DNA of 9,338 bases from an uncultured Gammaproteobacteria bacterium (GTDB lineage Bacteria; Pseudomonadota; Gammaproteobacteria; Acidiferrobacterales; CAJVXG01). Location of the stretch: assembly GCA_913009215.1 (NCBI GenBank), contig CAJVXG010000054.1, positions 1 to 9,338 on the forward strand, in the 5' to 3' direction. The notes beneath the pieces are model-generated. The model worked only from the letters and a program-made list of their open reading frames with translations. It did no database searches and was not told the DNA's origin. Both the position numbers and the translations under genes were made by a program. Each line of letters starts with the position of its first letter. The first letter of the stretch is position 1. Shown piece by piece: positions 1-7,544 of this stretch.

Positions 1-884
1 GACACCTGTCCCGGTGTCAATTCGGATAGCCCCCAGCGCTTATCCATGGCAAGGCGGACCACGGCATCGGTCGGGTCCTGGCCGTCCTCATAAAAGATAT
101 GGGCGCGGCGTTCATCCATCATTTGCACTTTGGTGACGCCGGGCAGTTGCGCCAGCGCGGCTTCATCGGCCGGTTCACGGAAGGCCGCCGTCAGGCTGGC
201 CGATTGCATGTGTTTGGCCAGATTGTTGGTGGCCTCGCTCAATACCAGCTCACCGTGATTGATGATTTGTACGCGGTTACAAATGGCCTGTACCTCGGGC
301 AGGATATGGCTACAGAGGATGATGCCGTGATTTTTGCCCAGCTCCCGGATCAGGGCACGAATCTCCCGAATCTGGATCGGGTCGAGGCCGACCGTGGGTT
401 CGTCGAGAATGATTACTGCCGGGTTGTGGATGATGGCCTGCGCCAGACCCACACGTTGTTGATAACCCTTGGACAAATTGCCAATCAGGCGATCACCGCT
501 ATCGGTCAGACCGCATTTCTGCTTGGTTTGTTCGCGCGCGTCTTTGCGTTGCTTGCCCGGGATGCGGTTCAGACTGGCGCAGTAGTCCAGGTATTCATCC
601 ACCGTCATGTCACGGTAGAGCGGTGGATTTTCCGGCAGATAACCTATCTCATTCTTGGCGGCCCTGGGTTCATCAAGCAGGTCGTGGCCGGCAATACGGA
701 TGGTGCCGGTGGTGGGCGCCAGGTTGCCGGTAATCATTTGCATGGTCGTGGTTTTACCGGCGCCATTGGGCCCGAGAAAACCGAGCACTTCACCTTTACT
801 AATGGAAAATTCGATGTGGTTGACGGCGATGTGATCGCCATAGCGACGTGACAGGTCCCGCGTTTCGACTAATATATCATTCAT
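1..884 (-). CDS. ABC-2 type transporter ATP-binding protein (GldA/NatA-like), C-terminus cut by window edge
   Basis: This is the nucleotide-binding subunit of an ABC exporter. It would hydrolyse ATP on the cytoplasmic face of the membrane to drive a separate permease, which is not in the window and presumably follows to the left. Translating from the ATG at 884 gives 294 residues with every ABC motif in order: Walker A GPNGAGKT (38-45), a GYLPE Q-loop region (81-85) with E in place of Q as is usual in the GldA-like group, signature LSKGY (137-141), Walker B VIILDEP (157-163), D-loop GLD (166-168) and switch histidine H193. About 90 residues of the variable C-terminal extension follow. The family is usually slightly over 300 residues, so only a short tail is missing. 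The ATG has no clear Shine-Dalgarno sequence, but a strong promoter lies just upstream. The substrate is unknown. A large open frame on the opposite strand here is only a shadow. The family call is confident; the exporter's role is not. Confidence 0.93.
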   Translation of the reverse strand, partial: MNDILVETRDLSRRYGDHIAVNHIEFSISKGEVLGFLGPNGAGKTTTMQMITGNLAPTTGTIRIAGHDLLDEPRAAKNEIGYLPENPPLYRDMTVDEYLDYCASLNRIPGKQRKDAREQTKQKCGLTDSGDRLIGNLSKGYQQRVGLAQAIIHNPAVIILDEPTVGLDPIQIREIRALIRELGKNHGIILCSHILPEVQAICNRVQIINHGELVLSEATNNLAKHMQSASLTAAFREPADEAALAQLPGVTKVQMMDERRAHIFYEDGQDPTDAVVRLAMDKRWGLSELTPGQV

Positions 885-922
885 TATTGTTATCGAGTAT
901 TTGCTCCAGCCATTGCCGATGC

Positions 923-951
923 ATTTAATGAGGATGGCGGCCGTTTGTCAA
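923..951 (-). promoter_or_regulatory. sigma70-type promoter for the ABC transporter gene
   Basis: Read on the minus strand, a perfect -35 TTGACA (951-946) is followed by a 17-base spacer and a -10 TTAAAT (928-923), which matches the consensus at 4 of 6 positions. Transcription would start near 916, leaving an untranslated leader of about 30 bases before the ATG at 884. Position, spacing and orientation all fit the ABC gene. No transcript evidence is available. Confidence 0.6.
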
Positions 952-1017
952 CGTGTAAACACCCGCGTTGAAAAAGGCTTTTAAAAATCGACGGTAGGGG
1001 CCGTTGTTGTTTTGCGT

Positions 1018-1045
1018 TAGAATCGGCCGCCAGCCAGCAACAGGA
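1018..1045 (+). promoter_or_regulatory. Possible -10 element and Shine-Dalgarno for the ferredoxin-type reductase
   Basis: A TAGAAT hexamer (1018-1023, 5 of 6 to the -10 consensus) lies 29 bases before the GTG start of the reductase. I find no matching -35 at normal distance, so the promoter call is weak. The AGGA at 1042-1045 lies 7 bases before the GTG at 1053 and is a convincing ribosome binding site that supports the non-ATG start. Together with the minus-strand promoter this makes 885-1052 a divergent control region. Confidence 0.4.
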
Positions 1046-1052
1046 ACAACCC

Positions 1053-2069
1053 GTGTCGTATACCGTCACTATACAACCAAGCGGTAAGACAATTACAGTC
1101 AATGCCGACGAAACCATTCTCACCGCCGCCCTGCGGCAGCACGCAGTGCTGGCGTACAACTGCCGCAACGGTTTGTGTGGCACTTGCAAGAACAAGTTGT
1201 TGAACGGCTCGGTAAGCTATGATCAGGCCGAACTCAAGGGCTTGAGCGATGCCGATCGCGAACAGGGATTAATTTTGTGCTGCCAGGCCAAACCAAATGA
1301 AGACGTGGTCATCGAGGCCGAACTGATCGACGCCGTCAGTGATATCGATATTCGCACCGTACCCTGTCGGGTGGCCAGCATGAAGCAGTTGGCGCACGAC
1401 GTCATGCAGTTGCAGTTAAAGCTGCCGGAGGGCATGGGTTTGATATTCCTGCCGGGGCAGTATATTAATTTTCTGCTCAGCAATGGCGAGGAGCGCAGCT
1501 TCTCCATCGCCAGCGCAGCGGCTGACAATGAAATGATTGAGCTGCATATCCGCCATGTCCCCGGCGGGTTGTTTACCGATCATGTCTTTAATAATATGCA
1601 GGAAAAGGACATGCTGCGTTTCCGCGGACCACTCGGTACCTTCTTCCTGCGCCAGGAATTAACAGGCCCGATTATTTTTATGGCCGGCGGCACTGGTTTT
1701 GCCCCGATTAAAAGTATCCTGCAGCAGATGTTCAGCCAGCCACAGCAACGCGACATCTTTTTTTATTGGGGGGTGCGAGCGCAACAGGATTTGTATTTGC
1801 ACGACCTGGTGACGCAACGGCACCAGCAGTTTGATCGCTTTCATTACATCCCGGTGTTATCCGAGCCGATGGACAAAGATAACTGGCAGGGGCGGTGCGG
1901 CTGGGTACACGACGCCGTGATCGAGGACCACCCGGATTTAAGCGACTTCAGTGTCTACGCCAGCGGTCCACCACCAATGATCCTGGCCGCCAAACCGGCC
2001 TTCAGCGCCATCGGCCTGCAGGCCGATCATATGTTCTACGATTCCTTCGAATTTTCCCACGAGGTTTAA
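1053..2069 (+). CDS. [2Fe-2S] ferredoxin/FAD/NAD(P)H oxidoreductase (CDP-6-deoxy-delta-3,4-glucoseen reductase-like)
   Basis: This cytoplasmic electron-transfer flavoprotein would take hydride from NAD(P)H onto FAD and pass single electrons through a plant-type [2Fe-2S] cluster to a partner. The 338 residues are complete. An N-terminal ferredoxin domain (about 1-92) has ligands C37, C42, C45 (CRNGLCGTC) and C77. The FAD domain (about 100-200) has GQYINF (135-140) and RSFS (148-151). The NAD(P) domain has GGTGFAPIKS (212-221), ASGPPPMI (303-310) and a C-terminal aromatic tail near FYDSF. It starts at GTG 1053 behind an AGGA site. The family includes AscD/RfbI-type deoxysugar reductases and reductase components of ring oxygenases. 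Many proteobacterial members carry the AscD name without deoxysugar genes nearby, and none are seen here, so the sugar role should not be assumed. The gene runs convergently towards the dehydratase/activase genes; a role as their electron donor is possible but only a guess. Confidence 0.88.
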   Translation: MSYTVTIQPSGKTITVNADETILTAALRQHAVLAYNCRNGLCGTCKNKLLNGSVSYDQAELKGLSDADREQGLILCCQAKPNEDVVIEAELIDAVSDIDIRTVPCRVASMKQLAHDVMQLQLKLPEGMGLIFLPGQYINFLLSNGEERSFSIASAAADNEMIELHIRHVPGGLFTDHVFNNMQEKDMLRFRGPLGTFFLRQELTGPIIFMAGGTGFAPIKSILQQMFSQPQQRDIFFYWGVRAQQDLYLHDLVTQRHQQFDRFHYIPVLSEPMDKDNWQGRCGWVHDAVIEDHPDLSDFSVYASGPPPMILAAKPAFSAIGLQADHMFYDSFEFSHEV

Positions 2070-2101
2070 GGGGCGTGTCTATCATGTCAGTCTCTTTAAT
2101 C

Positions 2102-2127
2102 AAAAAAGTGCCGGAAAATTATTTTCC
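2102..2127 (-). terminator. Possible terminator after the dehydratase-like gene
   Basis: The hairpin GGAAAA-TTA-TTTTCC (2113-2127) is followed, reading on the minus strand after a few bases, by a run of six T (complement of A at 2102-2107). It lies about 50 bases beyond the stop of the dehydratase-like gene, in the spacer between two convergent genes. The stem is short and A/T-rich and the T run does not abut it, so this is a weak intrinsic terminator candidate. Confidence 0.33.
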
Positions 2128-2139
2128 CGATGCCCTGTT

Positions 2140-2157
2140 AAGTAGAACAGACTACTT
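2140..2157. repeat. Small inverted repeat in the convergent spacer
   Basis: AAGTAG (2140-2145) and CTACTT (2152-2157) form a perfect 6-bp stem with a 6-base loop. It lies between the two convergent stop codons (2069 and 2179). It could add to transcript-end structure on either strand, but no T run follows it directly and it may be chance. Confidence 0.3.
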
Positions 2158-2178
2158 CCCTAATCGACTTCTACCGTT

Positions 2179-3777
2179 TTAACCCAGTTCAAATAAGGTA
2201 TTGGACGCCGTGCTTGCCAATACGTGTCTGGGGTAATGCACCGGGCTGTTCAGTTTTTTGTTGCTATAGAGTTTGTGTTGCGCGGTCTCCTTGCTTAAAC
2301 CGGTCTTGGCAAGCGCCTCATCGAATTCCTGCTGCGCTTTTTTGCGCGCCTTGGACAAGGACATCTGCACCCGGCTGTGAACATTTACCGCCCCGTCACC
2401 CGATGTTTCGACTGGGAGGAAATTGGCTTCCGGGTAGCGGGCGGTGACCAGCGACTGGATGCCATCGGATACACCGGAGGAGGGCATGCAGCCAAATGGC
2501 TTGACACTGATCACCAGGTGCGCCTTGTTGTTGACAAAAGTCTTGATGAGTTTGCCGACTTCCATGTGACCTTCCCCCCCGCGCAGTTCATTAGAATAGT
2601 ACTCATGGCTAATGGCCGCGAGTTTATCCATGTCCGCCAAGTGATAACCCTTAAGGCCGATGGCACGTGCACAACTGTTAAATACCCGACGTAATACAAT
2701 CTGGCCCAGCCAGAGCAGAAAAAGGATTCTCGCGGGACGAACATCAACCGTGGAAGATTGCGGAATGTTGCGCCGCCGTAACATCATGCGTTCATGGGTA
2801 TCATACCGGGTTTCCCAAATAGTGTATAACAGCCACGCGGTTACCGGTTGCACCTCACACTCCGCCCCTTCGGATTCCAGAAAACGCTGCAAGCGATAAT
2901 TGCCATCCCCTTCAGTGGTCATGGCCCAGAATTCCCCGATGATGGAGACCTTGGGTTTGGGTTGTAGACGGTTGATCCGGATTTTTGCCAATTCCTTCCG
3001 ACAACGATACAAGCCGCGTAATACACTTTTATTTTGTTGCAAGGTTTCACACAGGATAGCCCGGCATTTCTCCAACGCCACATCCGTATTCCCGGCCACA
3101 CTTTCATAAGGACGTATGCGGTAACCCATGGCATTGATCACATCGCTGGCGATGATTGCTTTAATAATTTTAAAGAAAAACCGGGGGGTCAGGGCCATGC
3201 CCGCATCAGCGGCGCTTTGTTTCATGCTGCCGGTATTCTTGAAAAGGAGCACCCGGAATCCGTCAAAGCCCGCATCGCGTAACGCCTTGCGGTATTCGGT
3301 GACATACATACCGAGCCGGCATGGTCCGCAGCCGCCCACCGCTAATAAGATATAGTCCCGGTTAATTTGCTCCACACTCAAGCCTTGCTTGTCCCGTAGC
3401 CGAGTGAGGAATTTGATCAAGCAACCCACCGCATAGTATGTGGGGTTGCACTGGCTCCGGTTACCGAATTCCTTGCCATATTGCAGTGACTCATTATCCG
3501 TGTCGCCCATCGCCATTGCCTTATAACCCTGTCCGGTTAGCGCGGCTTCGATCAACCGGTCATGCGTACGTGTTACTCCGTTGAATAGAACCGTTGTTTT
3601 TGAACGTTGTTGCCGACTAAATTCCTGTGGGTTTTGGTCATGCCACTGGGCGGGAATGTCAGCCAAGCCGAGACGCTGGCGCTCGCGCTCTTTAAATGCC
3701 AATACCTTTGCCTCGATTTCCTCAAAGTCAATGACATTGGAGATGTCCTGTTTGGTCATGTGATTAAGATTTTTCAT
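2179..3777 (-). CDS. 2-hydroxyacyl-CoA dehydratase / BCR-like iron-sulfur protein (partner of the activase)
   Basis: This is a 532-residue protein resembling the C-terminal dehydratase-like part (COG3581 type) of large acyl-CoA dehydratase activase-related proteins. By family analogy it would receive low-potential electrons from the ATP-driven activase and reduce or dehydrate an unknown substrate in the cytoplasm, probably at an iron-sulfur cluster. It has ten cysteines: C110 and C119, C150 and C153 in GGCGPCRLGMY (148-158), C238, C243, C259, C307, C369, and C430 in KPFGCMPSSG (426-435). Other family-like stretches are ALTPRFFFKIIKAI (195-208), GYRIRPYE (218-225) and GEFWAMTTEGDGNY (281-294). 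The N-terminus is a charged, helical lead-in. I chose ATG 3777 because AAGGGA lies 6 bases upstream; an earlier in-frame ATG at 3807 would overlap the activase gene and has an in-frame TAG just before it. The gene starts 16 bases after the activase stop, so the two are almost surely one transcript. The superfamily is confident; the substrate is unknown. Confidence 0.82.
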   Translation of the reverse strand: MKNLNHMTKQDISNVIDFEEIEAKVLAFKERERQRLGLADIPAQWHDQNPQEFSRQQRSKTTVLFNGVTRTHDRLIEAALTGQGYKAMAMGDTDNESLQYGKEFGNRSQCNPTYYAVGCLIKFLTRLRDKQGLSVEQINRDYILLAVGGCGPCRLGMYVTEYRKALRDAGFDGFRVLLFKNTGSMKQSAADAGMALTPRFFFKIIKAIIASDVINAMGYRIRPYESVAGNTDVALEKCRAILCETLQQNKSVLRGLYRCRKELAKIRINRLQPKPKVSIIGEFWAMTTEGDGNYRLQRFLESEGAECEVQPVTAWLLYTIWETRYDTHERMMLRRRNIPQSSTVDVRPARILFLLWLGQIVLRRVFNSCARAIGLKGYHLADMDKLAAISHEYYSNELRGGEGHMEVGKLIKTFVNNKAHLVISVKPFGCMPSSGVSDGIQSLVTARYPEANFLPVETSGDGAVNVHSRVQMSLSKARKKAQQEFDEALAKTGLSKETAQHKLYSNKKLNSPVHYPRHVLASTASNTLFELG

Positions 3778-3783
3778 ACGCGT

Positions 3784-3789
3784 TCCCTT
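3784..3789 (-). promoter_or_regulatory. Ribosome binding site that fixes the dehydratase-like start
   Basis: On the minus strand, AAGGGA lies 6 bases before the ATG at 3777, within the 16-base gap after the activase stop codon. It is a strong Shine-Dalgarno sequence and favours 3777 over the upstream ATG at 3807, which lies inside the activase gene. Confidence 0.7.
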
Positions 3790-3793
3790 GGCT

Positions 3794-6700
3794 TCACTCG
3801 GTACCATGCACTTTCTTGTCTACTGTATCCATATCCGGTTCTTGCACTATTTCACACTTAGCCCGCGCCTGGGAGGTAGCGGGTTCATCGCCCAAGGCAT
3901 GTAGATTTTTATAAAAGCGGACCGGCACCGAGTTATCGTGTTCAAGTTCGTCATCCAGTAGCGATTTCTGTTCCTGGTCCCCTTCGAGGTATTCCTGGTA
4001 CGCATCATTCAGTAAGCCCCACTTGGGTGAATCCTGACAGCAGCGCCCGTGTTTCAACGCCGCCATGTGCATCCTGACCAGTTGGTGACGTTTTTCGCTG
4101 ACCGCTCGTTCAAGTTGCGTGCGGCGATCAGCGACGTCCGCAAGGTGTTCCTTATAAAGATCCAGCGAGTAGGCATAGGTTTTGACGCGGATCTTGATGG
4201 AGCCACTCGGCTTGTTTGCATCAATATCGTGCATGGCCATGTAAGGGGTCTTGCTCGTCGCAAGAATTTTCTCAATCAAACCATAGGTAGGCGCATCATG
4301 ACCGCATTTGAAACTCGATAAATCGAGGACGGCGATATTCGGGTGACGGGCCGCGAATTTCGCCGCCCATACTTTTTGCGCACTGTTGATGGAATAATTC
4401 TCCGGCCACACGTCACGGATATCAAATACATTTGATATCCTGCCGGCCCTGATGTCATCCGAGAAAAGCCGTTTGAGATACGCGGGATCCTTGGGTAGGG
4501 AGCGGATCGATAATACCGGGTACCCCAGTGATTGAAACTCGTCAAGTATTTCATGGTTAAGGCCGGGATCGTTATGATACGGTCTTCCCAGCAATAACAG
4601 TACAATATCGTTTTCCTCCTCCGCCCGGGTCAGAATCTCCAAGCCCCGTTGTTGCAATTCCTCGTCACACAGGCGCATCGCTTCCAGGCCCTGTTCACAG
4701 GCCCAGTCATTCTCATCCTGGGTGATATCCAGTCGTTCCCTCCAAAGAGTAAATAGTTGCTGGCGCAACAAATCGGGCAGCTCGAAGTTAAGGACATCGC
4801 TGAGGTACTGAACTTTGGCCCTGGCAAAGAAATCCTTCTCCTTGGTAAACGCCGCTTCAACCACCTTTGGGGTGCCGGCCACGATCGGGCAGGTCGTCAA
4901 TCCCTGCGTGTACGTAATATAACTATGCATATGGGTAATACAGGGAAACCAGATATAAGCGAGCGGTTTACGCGCATGCTTATGGTGTATCAAATGATGT
5001 ACATGCGCCAGGGACACCTTGGCGGGATAACAAGGATCAATCGAACCGTATTTTCCACCCTCCAGCCACATCTCCTCCGAGGTATGATCGGAGAAGACAA
5101 TATTTCGCGGCTCAATACCCAGGGTTTCCAGGTAGGTACGCAGAAACGGCGCCACCATATAATTATTCAAGGCGCGCGGGATCCCGATACGGATTTTCTG
5201 ACGCCGTAGCCATGCCTGTTGTGTACTCGCCTGGAAAGGACGGCGCACAGGTGTGCGTTTAATCGAACCAGCCCGGAACCACCGGCGCCTGACGATTTCG
5301 TCATCAATCAGGGTTCCCGCCACCGGCATCGGTTCCGGTTGGTAGAAATGCCGGAACGGCAGGTCGGCCTCATAACCGACGAGATTCGGATAGAGGGTCT
5401 TTAGGCGTTTACGTTCCTTGTTCAAGGCGATAACCGCGGCTTTGGATTCCACCGTACCCTTTTCACAGGAAAAGCCGGCGATATACCGGCTGGTACCGCC
5501 ATCGGGCCGATGGGTATCGATAAAGGTGCGGGAACAATGATTGTCGCAGAAGGTGCAGCGTGTCGATTCATCGGTGCGGGTCGTATACACAAGATTTATC
5601 GCCTCATCCAGGCCGATAAAGGTGGAATGACCCCGTCGTCTGACCAGCCGCATCGCTTCCAGTGCGGCGCCAATGGCCCCCGCTTCACCGCAGTGAGGAT
5701 GGACCACTATCTCGGCATCCGGTACCCGTTCCTGGATATAATCAACCTGTGCCTTGACTGCCGCCAGGTTGTACTGGGTGCCGCCTTGCAACACAAACTT
5801 GCTTCCCAGCTCACCGATGCGCGGGATCTGGACGACGTACTGCCAGATATTCTTCGGCAACACCATCGCCAGACCGGCAAATAATTCCTCCCTGGTAAAG
5901 CCCTCTTTCTGAAAATTGACCCGGTCGGTATCCAGAAAAACGGCACAGCCGTAACTGAATTTTGGCGACAGTTCCGCCTGGAAGGCGATTCTGGCATAGT
6001 CGCGCACATCGGTACCAAACTGGGCGGCCATCGCCTGCAACAACATACCGTTACCGGCCGAGCACTGGTTGGACAATCGAAAATTCTTGATGGTACCGTT
6101 CTGCATGAACAGCACCTTGATGTCCTGCCCGCCGATATCACAAATCACATCTACATCATCGCCACAATAACGTTTGGCGCTTGTCATGTGCGCCACCGTC
6201 TCCACGATATTGGCATCGCTTCTTATCGCCGTTTCCAGCACATCCGCGGCATAGCCGGTGGTGCCAAAGCCGAGGATATCCAGAGTACAGTGTTGGTCGG
6301 TGGCAAATTGTTTGATCCGCGCCAGTAACTCCTTGGTATCCTGGATCGGGTTGCCCTGCGAGAGTTGGTATTCCTTGGCCAGGATCTGACCGTGTTGGTC
6401 TATCAATACTGCCTTGGAACTGGTTGATCCTCCATCAAGACCGATATAACCACGGACATGGCTATTCGGTTCAAACACCGCCGGTGAAAATGCCGGGACC
6501 TGATACTGCCGCCGGAAGGCCTGCAACTGCTCATGATTATCGATCAATGGCGGGGCGACATTGTTCCCGAGCGCGGCCTTGCGGCCATGCCGTATAAATT
6601 CCTGCAACGCCTCTAGTCCCCGGTAGACAGGACGCGTCTCGGTCTCTTGTATACCGAACACCACCGCGCCAAAGGCGGCATAATATTGGGCATTGTCCGG

Positions 6701-7501
6701 CACCCGGATCAGTTCCTCGGGCGCTTGTTCCGGTGGAGAAAAACCCCGCTCCTCCCATGTCTCCGGAATCCGCAACTGCCAGCATTCCTGCAGCAACGGC
6801 AGATAAGTATTGGGCCCACCCAGTAGCAGCACTCCGGGGTAAAGCGTATTGCCGCGTGTGAGTACGGACAGGTTCTGCATCACAATGGCATCGATCAGGG
6901 AATTCATTACCTCGGCGGCAGGCACCCCCGCCTTGATCAGGTTGATGATGTCTGTCTCGGCGAACACACCGCACTTGGCCGCAACATGATGTAACTTGCC
7001 GGCATCAAAATGACATGTCGATAGTTGCGCAAAAGACATCCCCACTCTAAAAACACATTTATCTATGGTGGCCCCGGTTCCCGAGGCGCATTTATCATTC
7101 ATAGAGGTAATAACCTGACGGCTGCCGGTCTTGGGATTTTCTTTGAACAGGATTATCTTGGCATCCTGCCCGCCGAGCTCGATGACACTGTTTACCTCGG
7201 GATGCAGGTACTCCACTGCCAGGGTGACGGCGTTAACCTCTTGTATAAAGCGCGCACCGATGGGTTCGGTGATGGGACCGGCGCCGGAACCGGTAATAAA
7301 GGCGTGAAAATCCGCCGTCGAGCGATCCGGAAAATCCGCTGCCACGGCCGTTAGCAACTCGGCAATCTTTTCTGCCTGACGGGTTTCGTGGCGTTCATAA
7401 CGACGCCAAAGGATGGCACGCGATTGAGGATCAACCACGACACACTTTGCGGTTGTCGATCCGACATCAATACCCAGCAGTAGCATTTTACTCTTTTTCA
7501 T
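3794..7501 (-). CDS. Large acyl-CoA dehydratase activase: tandem BadF/BadG/BcrA/BcrD ASKHA ATPases plus DUF2229
   Basis: This 1235-residue ATPase of the archerase (HgdC/BcrAD) family would use ATP hydrolysis to drive one-electron transfer from a [4Fe-4S] cluster to an iron-sulfur partner. ASKHA domain 1 (about 8-290) has GIDVGSTTAK (10-19), GGQDAK (110-115), cluster cysteine C138 in NDKCASGTG and C177 in AAKCGVFAE. Domain 2 (about 350-625) has GLDGGSTSSK (354-363), GGQDIK (457-462), C480 in NQCSAGNG and C519 in YGCAVFLDTD. Both cysteine pairs are 39 apart, as in HgdC (Cys127/Cys166). Then come a C-x2-C-x3-C group (C649, C652, C656; also C679) and a DUF2229-type region (from about 768) with DPCYPAKVSLAH (C824), C854, C871, LGRPYHNDPGLNHE (971-984) and SSFKCGHDAPTYG (C1066). 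A charged tail follows. ATG 7501 was chosen; GTG 7531 and ATG 7486 are alternatives, and none has a strong ribosome site. Relatives are often fused to the dehydratase-like part, which is a separate gene here. Substrate unknown. Confidence 0.9.
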   Translation of the reverse strand: MKKSKMLLLGIDVGSTTAKCVVVDPQSRAILWRRYERHETRQAEKIAELLTAVAADFPDRSTADFHAFITGSGAGPITEPIGARFIQEVNAVTLAVEYLHPEVNSVIELGGQDAKIILFKENPKTGSRQVITSMNDKCASGTGATIDKCVFRVGMSFAQLSTCHFDAGKLHHVAAKCGVFAETDIINLIKAGVPAAEVMNSLIDAIVMQNLSVLTRGNTLYPGVLLLGGPNTYLPLLQECWQLRIPETWEERGFSPPEQAPEELIRVPDNAQYYAAFGAVVFGIQETETRPVYRGLEALQEFIRHGRKAALGNNVAPPLIDNHEQLQAFRRQYQVPAFSPAVFEPNSHVRGYIGLDGGSTSSKAVLIDQHGQILAKEYQLSQGNPIQDTKELLARIKQFATDQHCTLDILGFGTTGYAADVLETAIRSDANIVETVAHMTSAKRYCGDDVDVICDIGGQDIKVLFMQNGTIKNFRLSNQCSAGNGMLLQAMAAQFGTDVRDYARIAFQAELSPKFSYGCAVFLDTDRVNFQKEGFTREELFAGLAMVLPKNIWQYVVQIPRIGELGSKFVLQGGTQYNLAAVKAQVDYIQERVPDAEIVVHPHCGEAGAIGAALEAMRLVRRRGHSTFIGLDEAINLVYTTRTDESTRCTFCDNHCSRTFIDTHRPDGGTSRYIAGFSCEKGTVESKAAVIALNKERKRLKTLYPNLVGYEADLPFRHFYQPEPMPVAGTLIDDEIVRRRWFRAGSIKRTPVRRPFQASTQQAWLRRQKIRIGIPRALNNYMVAPFLRTYLETLGIEPRNIVFSDHTSEEMWLEGGKYGSIDPCYPAKVSLAHVHHLIHHKHARKPLAYIWFPCITHMHSYITYTQGLTTCPIVAGTPKVVEAAFTKEKDFFARAKVQYLSDVLNFELPDLLRQQLFTLWRERLDITQDENDWACEQGLEAMRLCDEELQQRGLEILTRAEEENDIVLLLLGRPYHNDPGLNHEILDEFQSLGYPVLSIRSLPKDPAYLKRLFSDDIRAGRISNVFDIRDVWPENYSINSAQKVWAAKFAARHPNIAVLDLSSFKCGHDAPTYGLIEKILATSKTPYMAMHDIDANKPSGSIKIRVKTYAYSLDLYKEHLADVADRRTQLERAVSEKRHQLVRMHMAALKHGRCCQDSPKWGLLNDAYQEYLEGDQEQKSLLDDELEHDNSVPVRFYKNLHALGDEPATSQARAKCEIVQEPDMDTVDKKVHGTE

Positions 7502-7522
7502 TATCTGGTCATGGGATGACGC

Positions 7523-7544
7523 AATATGCACACTATGCCATATT
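7523..7544. promoter_or_regulatory. Operator-like dyad before the activase gene
   Basis: AATATG (7523-7528) and CATATT (7539-7544) form a perfect 6-bp dyad with a 10-base centre, ending 22 bases upstream of the ATG at 7501. Such a site could bind a dimeric regulator. It overlaps the alternative GTG start at 7531, which slightly favours the later start. The -35-like hexamers TTGACA (7613-7608) and TTGACT (7573-7568) lie upstream on the minus strand, but neither has a good -10 at standard spacing. No regulator family can be named. Confidence 0.25.

Noticed and set aside
99..851. A 250-codon plus-strand open frame opposite the ABC gene
   Set aside because: It is the shadow of the ABC ATPase frame, which carries all family motifs on the minus strand. 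The plus-strand translation has no recognisable domain.
2084..2182. A 32-codon plus-strand ORF after the reductase, with AGGGG about 10 bases upstream
   Set aside because: It is short, matches no family I know, contains both spacer hairpins and runs into the end of the convergent gene. It could be a remnant, but I cannot support it as a gene.
3794..3807. Start of the dehydratase-like gene at ATG 3807, overlapping the activase by 14 bases
   Set aside because: The ATG at 3777 has a strong AAGGGA at 6 bases; the 3807 ATG lies inside the upstream gene without comparable support.
4054..6974. Several 70-150 codon frames in other phases within the activase gene
   Set aside because: They overlap a continuous, motif-rich frame and show no family features of their own.
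2179..7501. Reading the pair as a true 2-hydroxyglutaryl-CoA dehydratase of glutamate fermentation
   Set aside because: The HgdA/HgdB subunits and the CoA-transferase and dehydrogenase genes of that pathway are absent. The tandem-ASKHA/DUF2229 layout belongs to a different, uncharacterised branch.
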